Positions 51,419-60,000 of a stretch of DNA of 60,000 bases are shown piece by piece (the first letter of the stretch is position 1; the number at the start of each line of letters is the position of its first letter). This DNA comes from Antedon mediterranea. Lineage: Eukaryota; Echinodermata; Crinoidea; Comatulida; Antedonidae. The notes under the pieces were generated by a model that did no database searches, was not told the origin of the DNA, and saw only the letters and a program-made list of their open reading frames with translations. The position numbers and the translations under genes were made by a program. The stretch spans positions 33,035,795-33,095,794 of the forward strand of contig NC_092670.1 of the NCBI RefSeq assembly GCF_964355755.1. The letters run 5' to 3'.

Positions 51419-52676
51419 TTTTTTGAAGATTTGGCATCAGATGTTTTTTGTATAACTTCACTTGAAACATTTGAAATGCTGTCTGGCTCAGTTTTTCCAT
51501 CATTGAACCAACTACTAATATCTTTTGGTAAATTGGAAAAATAATGTTGATTTTTTTTAGGAGGATGAGTAATGAAAATGAAATTCTCCTCACCAGAGTC
51601 TTCTGACAAAACATTAATTGTAGTCTTAACTTTTTTGTGTGTGTTACTTGGACCAGAACAAAGTTGTGTATTTGAGCTCTTTTCAGGAGCATCAACAATT
51701 GAAGCAGTTTTAATAAAAATACTAGAGTGTTGTGTTGTAGTGTTTGATGATCGATTTTGGATTGCTCCGAGTTCAGAAACTTTCTCAAAAATGTAAACAT
51801 AATTGAGAACAGAGAAAACTGAATTTTCTGCTATTCTCTCAGGAAACTTGGCATCCTCACATTTATACCATCCTCCAGCACACTCCAGCAAAGAATAGTA
51901 GTGTCCACTATGGAATAGTCCTTGGTGATTGATGACAGCTATTAGTTTGTAATTAACATTCTGTACGGCGATTTCAAATGAACCCTTTACAAAATGATTT
52001 ATTTTTTTAAGAGCATTGTTGAACCTTAAAAGTTGAATGCACAAGTATGGTCCAGACTCTGTGAACTTTTTATGAACAGTAAAGTTCTGTTCAGATGGAT
52101 TTGAACATTTACTGCAGCGCTTATTTAAAGTGCTTGGACTGAAATAGCGATTTATCATTTCTTGGAGTCTTACTGGTGTTGTTTCTTTTTCATTCTCAAG
52201 AGGCAGATGAAGAGAAAACGATCTGTCACTTATTGGGTCTTGAACACAAGAAGAACAATGAGAAGTTCTTAGTGCATGAAACTGATTTTTCATAGTGAAT
52301 CTGAAGGGATTTGGTGTGAGGGATAACACCGTTGAATGAGAGTATCCATGAATTCCTTGGCATCTTGCTGTGTGCCTACTGCAAAATCCCCACCAATCAA
52401 TTTCCGAATTTTAGCAGCACTTTTTATTTCTGAAGTTCCTTGAGCAAGAAAAATATCTTTCAATTCACATTTGAGAGAATGACTAGTCATAGCTTGCACA
52501 ATATGGTTTCTAATTGAGTAAGTTCTTCGTAGAACTTGAATTATGCTGTTGCAGAAGCAAGCGTTTCTATCATCTCCATTTGCTGTGTTTATGAGAAGGA
52601 GTGATTGGAGAGCCATTATTAACTGGAGTTGAAGTTGTTCCTTGAAGACGAGTAAGAATATGATGTTTACATCCAC
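51406..52676 (-). pseudogene. Ubiquitin-specific protease (USP/C19) domain of the Helentron
   Basis: The Cys box reads NGDDRNACFCNSIIQVLRRT (C of C-F-C/N-S-I-I-Q), followed by GTQQDAKEFMDTLI (the Q-Q-D-A-x-E-F block). After a 1-nt shift near 52330 come SHCSSC, FSLHLPLENE, LNKRCSKCSN (zinc-binding pair), YLCIQLLRF and the His box AVINHQGLFHSGHYYSLL, then WYKCEDAKFPERI and VLNYVYIFEK. All USP catalytic landmarks are there, with C-F instead of the usual C-Y. USPs remove ubiquitin from proteins. It is most like the USP37/26/29 type in layout. On the same strand and directly upstream of the Rep/Hel parts, so it is read as part of the mobile element; a solo host gene is the alternative. Confidence 0.85.
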
Positions 52677-53870
52677 GTCAAAAAGTAGTGAGCCCTCAAT
52701 CGGTCGTTTGTTTTACCTTATGCGTATCCCCCGCGACTAAAAGTTTGTCTCATGATGCAACGGCCCAATAGAAGCGTTTCATTTCGTTTTTAGACGTGCA
52801 CGTGACTCTATAGTTCACTATGTCGGTCGGTCTGTCAGTCGGTCGGTCTGTCGGGTATCACTTTGCGTATTTCTGTACTTTTTGAACTGTTTTGATGTAC
52901 ATAAATGTTTTAAAGTACATTATTTTTTGAAAGTTCATTTTTTTCTGAGAGCACGCGACTTATGGCTGTTGGCCTTGTTAATAACAAATTTAAACGTTAT
53001 TGATGATTTGCAATAAGTTTATTGTTACATTTTAACTCATGTTTTATGACGTTTTCTTCCTGTTTTGTATTTTTTACCTTTGTATTGTTTTCATATTTCT
53101 ATATATTTGTAAAACGAGCAATGCATTTCCGAAAGGATTAATAAATGAATTTTGACTAGGAATTTAACATATTATTTGACTGTCTTAAATGAATCTTAAA
53201 AATTAAGAAATTGCTGTACTATCAAATTGCAGTTATTTAAAGTCCTGCTCATTAACACTACGTCGATCTATATTCAACTATAAAAATAAACCTGGCTAGC
53301 GACGAGGGGGTATCCCCATACTTCGGTTTGGGTTTAGCCTAGCAATATTTATTAGTTTGGTATTTTATCATATAAACAATAAAAGCAATAGTATGTTCAA
53401 CATTTAATTAAAACTATACAATTTTATCAAAGTATTGAAACAAAACATATTCTTATAATGCAATATACCATTTTATCATTATTATATCGAATCTCTTTTT
53501 AATACTGAATATCAATCTTTTTATCGTTTTAGCTCTGTAATATAAATTGTCTCTGTATACATATTTGTTTTATCTAGATTTCAATCCAATATCAACATTT
53601 TTTATATAATCTTTTAACCTTTCTGTGTAATATCACTTAAATATTCATTGATAAATAGATAGATATAGACATATATACTGTAACCTTCACCATATTGTTT
53701 ATCTTGCAATAAAAGTGGGTTGCCCCCAAAAAAGAGAAAATAAAAACAATAAAGAGAAAGTTGGCGAATTTTAAATTATTACTGAGTACGCGTGTAGTAG
53801 AAATAAATACAAATGTACATGCTTTGTATTAACTAAAACAAATTTGATTAAAAACGAGCGTCTTGATCCG
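52675..53870. other. Mosaic of repeats upstream of the USP frame
   Basis: It starts with CAAAAAGTAGTGAGCCCTC, shared with the insertion at 45425. An inverted copy of the GACA-type repeat follows at 52735-52990. At 53090-53155 GCATTTCCGAAAGG and AATAAATGAATTTTGA resemble a non-LTR 3' end. The rest to 53870 is AT-rich and unassigned. Confidence 0.5.
52735..52990 (-). repeat. GACA/GACC-tetranucleotide repeat element, copy 1
   Basis: Runs of GGTCGGTCTGTC lie between TATAGTTCACTATG and GGGTATCACTTTGCG, bounded by AGCACGCGACTTATGG and CACGTGACTC. The same parts occur inverted at 55558-55695 and 56255-56370, so this is a dispersed element carrying an expandable microsatellite. Confidence 0.7.
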
Positions 53871-53875
53871 ATCTT

Positions 53876-54056
53876 AAGCTTGGTTCCCACTAGCGACGCA
53901 ACACAAGGACGTAACGCAACGCAAGTGAATTGACCAATCACAAGTTATGGCTTATTCGCTTGTGATTGCTAACTGTCTATAACTTCGCTTGTCATTGGTT
54001 AAAACGCTTGCGTTGCGTTTACGTCCTTGCGTTACGTTCAAGTGGGAACCAAGCTT
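53876..54056. mobile_element. Palindromic MITE
   Basis: A 181-bp near-palindrome: AAGCTTGGTTCCCACT at the left and AGTGGGAACCAAGCTT at the right, with matching inner blocks of ACGTAACGCAACGCAAG and TTGACCAATCACAAG. It encodes no protein. It is a typical non-autonomous inverted-repeat element; superfamily unknown. Confidence 0.85.
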
Positions 54057-54169
54057 TAGCTTTATTTGTTATGCTACGTAACATTTATTTACTTTGATAG
54101 TCATTGATAATACTACCAAGCTAGATAAAGTCCAGAGCCATAATACAAAGGCTCTGATAAAGTCCAGAG

Positions 54170-54465
54170 CCATTAAGAGTTACTGCATTGTGTGGATTTT
54201 AGAAAGTCACGTGGTAAATTACCGGCCATCTTTGTGTCCAACTATGCCTATGTAGAGTATGAAGTCGAGTCATTTGCTTACCAAATGTATAACATTCACA
54301 AGGCTTTAACAATCAATTTGTTTAAACGTTTTGTTAAGAAAATAACTAAATCATAAATTTACTGCGAACATGATTTTAAACAACAAAAAACAATGCATTA
54401 CTACTATATAGTCTAATCGCTGTACAAACTAAACGCGCACGCGTAGAGCGTGCATGGAGCGCATA
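54170..54465 (-). repeat. Dispersed repeat, copy B
   Basis: The inverse of 11390-11690, with TAGAAAGTCACGTGGT, TACCGGCCATCTTTGTG and CAATGCATTACTACT. Next to it (54125-54175) GATAAAGTCCAGAGCCAT is duplicated. Confidence 0.65.
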
Positions 54466-54469
54466 GCCA

Positions 54470-55398
54470 GAGCTGTTCTGAAATTCAATGGATTGTCGTG
54501 AGGTGGTATTTCCCGAAAGATCGTAAAATCAAAACGGTACTGGGTATGACCAACTAGCGTTCTTGTCACCAACTAGTCATCCATTCATAGAAGTACTGAT
54601 GTAGTAGCCTATCTGTACGACCATAGAATGTGACCCGAGACATGACTAACTACGACTTTTAGATGATAGAAAGTTGAGAAAATGTGTTGCGAGTAGTTGT
54701 ACGATATGAGGATGTTTATGAAAATATGTTAAAGATGTAAACATATTAGGCATATAAACAGTAATGTTTGTCAGTATAAATAATTTTATGTTAATTTAGA
54801 TATAAGGAAGAAAAGCAAAGAGATTATGAAGCGGCTGTACCTGATTATACAACACTAGTATTTTAAGGTTAAAATACTAGAAATTTAGGCGATCTTGTCA
54901 TCAGCCTGCCTTGTTTCGATATGCAATATTGAACTTGACCTGACGTGGTTCCACAATATCTGTATATGCAAAATTGTAGAGTGGATAGAAAACTATTAAA
55001 ATTGGTAATTGTTAAACTGTTTTTAATACACGTTGTTCGTTTTAATGTTAAACTAGTCCTATATTTAAATTGTCTCACATAAAGCTATTTTTCTCTAACA
55101 GGAGCATCCCTACCGAATGCTCCACTTTAAGATAGACTTTCAAAGATAGATTATTTTGATCCAAACACACTTGTTATACCTACAATAGATGGGAACAAAG
55201 TATAGAAATGTTCTTATATCAACCTATTTCACTTGTAAATCATAATTGTACAGGAATGATATGCTATCTAATAGCAAAAAAAAAACATTTTGATTGTATT
55301 TATTATTTTTAAAAAAATGTAATAAACATTTATGCATTTGTTGGTAGGTATCAAATGAATTTTGATAAAAGTTAAAGGACCTGTATACGTATTTTGCT
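54470..55398. other. Gene-free stretch
   Basis: AT-rich DNA with no splice-supported frame and no repeat family recognised. Short frames on the minus strand at 54869-55430 lack any domain and are low-complexity. Confidence 0.5.
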
Positions 55399-55429
55399 AT
55401 GTTTTTTTTTTGGTATTTTTTGCAGATCA

Positions 55430-55557
55430 TGAGTTCTTTTCTTCAAAATTGTTATGACAAACTGGACAATATCACGCAACTCAATCAACAGGCGAATATT
55501 GCACTAAGTTCAAAGAAAAACTACCGAGAAATAATGGAAAGAGAAACTCAACGATTA
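55430..55557 (+). CDS. Possible coiled-coil exon a
   Basis: After a TTTTTTTGCAG acceptor an ATG opens MSSFLQNCYDKLDNITQLNQ, QANIALSSKKNYREIMERET and QRLK, after which sequence is shared with a dispersed repeat (from about 55558). The composition is helical. It could be the start of a coiled-coil protein with exons b-d downstream, but the frame runs into repeat DNA and no partner is recognised. Confidence 0.35.
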
Positions 55558-55695
55558 AAAGAACAAGGCCAACAGCCATTAAGTCGCGTGCTACAATGCA
55601 TAGTGATACCGGACCGACAGACAGACCGATAGACTGACAGACAGACCGACAGACAGACCGACAGACAGACTGACCGACATAGTGAACTATACTGA
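55558..55695 (+). repeat. GACA/GACC-tetranucleotide repeat element, copy 2
   Basis: It starts with GAACAAGGCCAACAGCC and AAGTCGCGTGCT, then CATAGTGATACCGGACCG, GACA/GACC runs, and CATAGTGAACTATA. It is an inverted match of 52735-52990 and a direct match of 56255-56370. Confidence 0.75.
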
Positions 55696-56254
55696 CCGAA
55701 ATTACTGAACATGTTTAAAAATGTTGAAATGTTTAAAAACATTTATATTTTTTTAATTTACACGTGCGTAGCCTGTCACTTTCGACGTGCTCGTATAACG
55801 TAATTTCGAGTTGAAAAGTAAGTCAAGAAAACAGAAATCGGGCAAAAAGAGTGCGCAATAACATTTAACGCGCAGTGCGCGCTCAAAAATATGCGCACTC
55901 ATGGCAATTTTGTAAACGCTTAAAATTGCCTGAAATGTACTCTTATTTCATCGAAAATAAATTTTGAAAATTTTAAGCGCGCGTACGCATGCGTTACATG
56001 CGCTATGCACGTAATTGTATTGCCATATGATGATTTATGCCCTGAAATTTATGAGTACCAAATTTTATTTAATTGTGATTCATGGTTGTGAAGATATGAT
56101 TACTAACGTGATTTCGTTAAATCGTGCGTAGACCGCGTAATTTTTTATTGCGCACCGTGAAAACATAACCACATTGATTCCTGGCCATAAGGAATATACT
56201 GTGAAAAATTGACCTAGCTAGATTAAACTGATATCAAGATAAGGTCAGAAAGCG

Positions 56255-56370
56255 ATAAAACGCATAGTGATACCGGACCGACAGACAGACAGACAGACCG
56301 ACAGACAGACCGACAGACAGACCGACCGACCGACATAGTGAACTATAGAGTCGCTTCCACGCGACTAAAA
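56255..56370 (+). repeat. GACA/GACC-tetranucleotide repeat element, copy 3
   Basis: GCATAGTGATACCGGACCG, then GACA/GACC runs, then CATAGTGAACTATAGAG and TCGCTTCCACGCGACTAAAA. The CGCGACT end pairs with the AGTCGCGTG start seen in copy 2. Confidence 0.75.
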
Positions 56371-56517
56371 ACATGAAGAAGAAATTAAAAAGCTTAATGA
56401 GTAATTGATTAATAAAGAAGACGTATATAGAAGGTAAGAAATCTTTGATTGTGCGCATGTGTACAGGGTAAAGTAATAGGTAATTTAAAAAAAAAGGGTA
56501 GATTGATTCTAATGCTA

Positions 56518-56653
56518 TGTCTGCACTATCAAACTAGTTTGACAAAAAAGTGTGAGGTGTATGTATGATAGTGATATGACGTCATCGGGTTCAAATATAT
56601 GGGCACACCACATTTGTTTGTCACATAAAGTTTGATAGTGTATACAGAGCCTA
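56518..56653. mobile_element. MITE of the TACACTATCAAAC family, copy 1
   Basis: The left end CTGCACTATCAAACTAGTTT and right end CACATAAAGTTTGATAGTGT are inverted. The centre contains TGATATGACGTCATC. Related copies lie at 58860-58945, 59625-59760 and 59835-59985. Confidence 0.7.
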
Positions 56654-56689
56654 ATACTAAGTTTTCTTTGTAGAATGAATCAGAAACGT

Positions 56690-56875
56690 GTCGATTGAGA
56701 AAGCGTTATCATTAAAATTAAACATGAATTCAGAGCATCAAAGAAAGAGTTTAAGAGAGAATGTGAGATTTTAAACGAAGAATTGGAGAATTTGAAGGAA
56801 GAATTGAATAAAGCAAGAAAGAAGCAATATGAATCAGAAGATAAACAGCAAACTGCAAACAACAAGCGTCAGTGA
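56690..56875 (+). pseudogene. Possible coiled-coil exon b (degenerate)
   Basis: The plus strand reads IKHEFRASKKEFKRECEI, LNEELENLKEELNKARKK and QYESEDKQQTANNKRQ before a stop. This is a strong heptad-like charged helix. A TTTCTTTGTAG acceptor upstream leads into a frame that stops, so a shift or stop breaks the start. Confidence 0.35.
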
Positions 56876-57146
56876 ATATTAATTTTGAAAGGAAAAGGTA
56901 ATTCAAATAATTTACGTTTTAATGATTTCTATGTTAAAGAGTAGTGACGATGGCATTGAAAATAGGAAGCGTCAGTGTATATTAATTTTGAAAGAAAAAG
57001 GTTACTTAATTAATTTACGTTTTATTGTTTTGGAATATATAATACAATATTTATATCAATGAATAATACTACTCCAATGTCTCCAAATACTCCAACCTCT
57101 TAACAATGTATATTTAATTATACTTTTTTTTTACTTTATATTTCAG

Positions 57147-57327
57147 GTTGAATAAGAAATGTAGTAAAGTAACTAAATAAAGAAAAGCCTGTGAAGAACT
57201 AATGGAAGAGTTAAAGAAAGAAAGAGATGAATTAAAGAAAGTAACTGGAGAAAAAAAAGAACGAATTGAAAAAATGAAAGAATTTGAAATGTATAAGCAA
57301 GAATATTTGGATCGATTGGAAACATAA
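57147..57327 (+). pseudogene. Possible coiled-coil exon c (degenerate)
   Basis: After a TTTCAG acceptor: KCSKVTK, a TAA, then KACEELMEELKKERDELKKV and GEKKERIEKMKEFEMYKQEY, LDRLET and a stop. It is charged and helical like exons a and b. The early stop argues against a working exon. Confidence 0.3.
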
Positions 57328-57850
57328 AACACAAAGTAGGTCCTATTGCTATAGATTTTGTAAATTATCAGAGATTAGTGACAATGGAATTGTATTTAGT
57401 TTGTATTTACTGAATCATCAACAAACTTCCGAAATTGGAGATAACAAGTAGGCCCATGGACAACTTGTATAATATACAATTACTTAATCATCGATTATTT
57501 ATATTATTATGAACAATCAATTATTATTGTCATCTTCATTATTTTCATTATCGATAATAGCGATCTTACGTTTCCTGGATTAGCCACACAATTATACAGC
57601 TTTCGGGTCAAAAAGTCATTCTAAGTATGCGATAAATGATTGTTAGACTTGTCGTTATTATCAGCTCAATTGTCAAAGACTATTTTAAGATTGTATAGAG
57701 CTGTGTATGTTTGTCAGGATTGCCACCTTAAAGCATGGACCTATGATTTTAAAGATAGATAATTAATTTGCATATGGTTATCTTTTTTCCTAGATATAAA
57801 AACATTTTTTAAATACAAATAATAACATGTGTTGTTTTTTCATTCAAACA

Positions 57851-57986
57851 GCAGAATTAAATTCACTGACTAACGTGACAAATGTTGATGCAATTTACCG
57901 ACCAAAGAAGATCCGTGAAGTTGGATCTTCACTTGCAACATCAGGAATATATTGTTGCCGCGAAGGCAAAACCATAATTAAATAAG
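57851..57986 (+). other. Possible terminal exon d
   Basis: After an AACAG acceptor the frame reads ELNSLTNVTNVDAIYRPKKI, REVGSSLATSGIYCCREGKT and IIK then a stop. It has no recognised domain. Context with b and c suggests the end of the same degenerate plus-strand gene. Confidence 0.25.
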
Positions 57987-58512
57987 GAATCGGGAACCAT
58001 TACCAGCAAATTTAAGAGGAACATGACGTAAGTTTGAAATAGCTTAAGTACTATCACTATTTAACAGTACAGTAATAATTATGACTACGGTACATAATTT
58101 ATTTTAAAAAAAACCAAAAAAAAAAGCTTACTATATTAATTGATGTAAAACATACGCCTAACACCAACTAAACTAATCTGATATCATAATTCTAATTCAA
58201 TAGCCTTAAATATTATTTTAGTTTTTATAGAATCACATTATTTTTTATTCTATATCTTTTCAGATGCCTTGATGTGATGATGTATTGACTAATCATGCAA
58301 TACAATTATTTAAAAAAATAAAAAATAATCATGGACTGTACACAAATAATTGAATATGATATACTTTATAATGCAAAATAAATGAATAAATTATGAACTT
58401 TTAAAGAATATGGATATCTTAGTGTCTAAAGAAATCATAATAATAATAATATCTAGCCTACAGTAGCATGTGTATAGATATACCAAACTTATAGTCATAA
58501 TATATTACTTAC

Positions 58513-58638
58513 GTTTGTCACACAACGCTACCCACGCTGTTTCTGCACACAAGATGTCATGCCAAGCACCGCTTGAAGGTGTGTGCAGAACAGCACAATC
58601 TTCGTTACCCAGTTGGTTGGGTTCACCATCATACCAAT
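58513..58638 (-). CDS. Receptor copy 3, C-type lectin domain, C-terminal exon
   Basis: 126 nt (acceptor TTTTTTTAG, donor C|GTAAGT, phase 1-1), identical in length to the copy 1 exon. It encodes WYDGEPNQLGNEDCAVLH, SGAWHDILCAE and AWVALCDK. E-P-N, E-D-C and W-H-D are kept; the final I-C-E is L-C-D. The joined domain has Y-T-H-W-Y-D-G at the junction. Confidence 0.88.
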
Positions 58639-58639
58639 C

Positions 58640-59213
58640 TAAAAAAACGTAAAATATAATTATAACAGATCTAAATATATTCTTGTCATTTGATTGGACG
58701 ATTGTGTAATTAAATGATCTTCTTAAATATTTACTCGCATATAGAAACATTTTTTTATTTTATATTTTTTTTTAAATTAAATCTGCTTCCATGTGTCTTT
58801 GCTTTCTTAGCATGACATAGGTACATTCCGATGTCAGTAATATTCTCAAAAATAATAGTGATATGACAACTTTATGTCCATATGCGGCAATATCCCATTT
58901 TTTGTTCACATGAAGTTTGATAGTGTAGAAATAGCTTTATGTAGATACAGGGATTAATCTTATCGTTTAAAGGGTTCTAAATGTTACCGCCGTTTATTTT
59001 TGTAAGTTGATAGTTTTGGTAGGTTTGTCTGCCGTATCTAGTAGGACGTTTTATCGACCATCAACACATAACAATCAAGCCGGCTAAAACCCTAAGATCA
59101 AAATTTAACTATCGAAAATGTATTAGGGCCTACTGTATTGAAGTTGTTTTATTAAATAATTAATATATTATAATAACGGTAAATTACCTTAATAAAATTG
59201 TATAAAACGATAC
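58640..59213. other. Intron between the copy 3 lectin exons
   Basis: AT-rich, with a partial MITE at about 58860-58945 that ends CACATGAAGTTTGATAGTGT. No other feature was seen. Confidence 0.55.
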
Positions 59214-59477
59214 GTGTATAATTCCCAGTAATTCCAGACAGCCACTTAAAATAGCCTTCTATTGCGCTGTCATTGTAGGCAATCCAAGCTCCATCTGTTG
59301 TGGAATCTTCAGCAAATCGTTCAAGTATACACAAGCTTTCTTTCGGAGATTTAATTTTGATTAAATCACCGATAAAATGTGTGCATATATCTCTTGTATA
59401 ATTCCACGTACCAGATGCGTTGGTGACCCAGTAGCATTTTGAAAATGCGGGGTTGTAATGCCATCCAGTTGGACACC
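59214..59477 (-). CDS. Receptor copy 3, C-type lectin domain, N-terminal exon
   Basis: 264 nt (acceptor TATTTCAG, donor C|GTATCG, phase 1-1). It encodes GCPTGWHYNPAFSKCYWVTN, SGTWNYTRDICTHFIGDLIK, SPKESLCILERF and DGAWIAYNDSAIEGYFKWLS. All first-half lectin marks are present, with W-I-A-Y-N-D in place of W-I-G-Y-N-D. Upstream signal-peptide exon lies outside the window; no HYR exon follows on the left before 52.7 kb. Confidence 0.88.
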
Positions 59478-59624
59478 CTGAAATAAAATAAATTCCCATT
59501 TATTTAAACGTTATGTATAACAATGGCATTTCAGATGTATTGTACAGTAAATTTAAGAGAACATGAAGTAAATTGTATAATGCAAAAGTGGCGATTACAA
59601 ATTCACGGCCAGATCAGATGTCCT

Positions 59625-59985
59625 AAACCTTGTCTACACTATCAAACTTAATGTGACCAAAAATGTGATGTGCTCATATATGGACATGATGATGTCATAT
59701 CAATACCCTCTTTGGTTATACCACTACCATATTATTATCTACAACGAAGCATAAAAAAGTGGTGAACACAAATTTACGGTCATATCACATGTGTGCAAAA
59801 ATGATCAAAACTGTAGGCCAAACACAATTTTCGTCCCTCTCGTCTACACTTTCAAACTTTATGTGACAAAAAAATGTGATGTGCTCATGGACATGATGAT
59901 GTCTTATCACTACCCTCTTTGAGCATACCACTAAAATATTTGGAGTTTTTTGTCACATAAAGTTTTATAATGTAAAAAGAGCTTT
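59625..59985. mobile_element. MITE of the TACACTATCAAAC family, two tandem copies
   Basis: TCTACACTATCAAACTTAATG...ATGTGATGTGCTCAT begins at about 59633, and TCTACACTTTCAAACTTTATG begins at about 59852. Both have GGACATGATGATGTC inside, and the second ends TCACATAAAGTTTTATAATG. They lie upstream of receptor copy 3. Confidence 0.65.
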
Positions 59986-60000
59986 AGTTTCCGTACTACT

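Larger units (their letters stand above)
35884..52674 (-). mobile_element. Helentron (Helitron class) with USP domain, split by nested insertions
   Basis: Read on the minus strand, coding segments lie at 52674-50665, 43010-42989 and 42008-35884, the gaps being a DIRS element and a truncated non-LTR element. Domain order: USP protease, CCHC-like finger, 23-residue repeats, Cys-rich/DUF6570-like region, HUH Rep, PIF1-type helicase, AP-like endonuclease start. Rep-Hel-EN is the layout of Helentrons, which move by rolling-circle replication. About ten lesions (in-frame stops at 40416, 38682 and 37384; shifts near 52330, 51418, 50928, 50705, 41350, 37985 and 36720) make it inactive. Neither end is defined: the endonuclease is cut by a repeat R copy, and the upstream side meets other repeats. 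Confidence 0.82.

Noticed and set aside
51399-51800. Second minus-strand frame over the USP C-terminal part
   Set aside because: Shadow frame; the overlapping frame 51406-52329 holds the zinc-binding and His-box motifs.

Overview
This is animal nuclear DNA: AT-rich, intron-rich, with no operons and dense mobile elements. C-type-lectin, HYR and adhesion-GPCR modules together with Penelope-like, DIRS-like, Helentron and CR1/L2-type retroelements, and frequent AGGCCTA words, suggest a marine deuterostome, most likely an echinoderm. The species is not determined; the taxon is inference.

Two host-gene themes are visible. (1) A minus-strand receptor family is present in three copies. Copy 1 (about 14.8 to 1.8 kb) has a signal-peptide exon, a C-type lectin domain split over two exons, five HYR exons, GAIN-type exons, a GPS exon with a textbook H-L-T-S cleavage site, and TM1 and TM2 exons. 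All splice phases agree except at one joint. Copy 2 (about 33.95 to 27.1 kb) has the same GAIN/GPS exons plus all seven TM segments, but it has lost the lectin exons and carries frameshifts and damaged splice sites. Copy 3 (59.5 to 58.5 kb) shows only the two lectin exons before the window edge. (2) A MADF-domain first exon lies at the left edge (264-478, minus), and an uncertain plus-strand coiled-coil locus lies at 55.4-58.0 kb.

The rest is a nested mobile-element landscape. A CR1/L2-type retrotransposon with an intact 1039-codon ORF sits in a copy 1 intron (5.9-9.5 kb). From 15.3 to 22.2 kb a roughly 65-bp satellite is broken up by a 1.3-2.5 kb repeat with a GC-rich terminal hairpin and a Penelope-type GIY-YIG fragment; an RTE-like fragment lies beside it. 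At 23.9-27.0 kb two arms of about 0.8 kb form a giant inverted repeat flanking a decayed reverse transcriptase; the arms carry nuclear-receptor-like IR-1/DR-1 motifs. At 32.6-33.4 kb a tRNA-derived SINE sits inside a TA-flanked inverted-repeat transposon.

The most striking region is 35.9-52.7 kb. A decayed Helentron (Helitron class) on the minus strand encodes, in order, a ubiquitin-specific protease domain, a CCHC-like finger, a run of 23-residue charged repeats, a Cys-rich DUF6570-like region, a HUH Rep, a PIF1-type helicase and the start of an AP-like endonuclease. Its 23-residue repeat tract was hit by a 5'-truncated non-LTR element and, about 20 bp away, by a complete DIRS-like tyrosine-recombinase retrotransposon (43.0-50.7 kb). 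The DIRS ends, internal complementary region and AGT junctions are all readable. The DIRS reverse transcriptase is itself split by a 2.3-kb AT-rich insertion. No rRNA, tRNA gene or CRISPR array was found.
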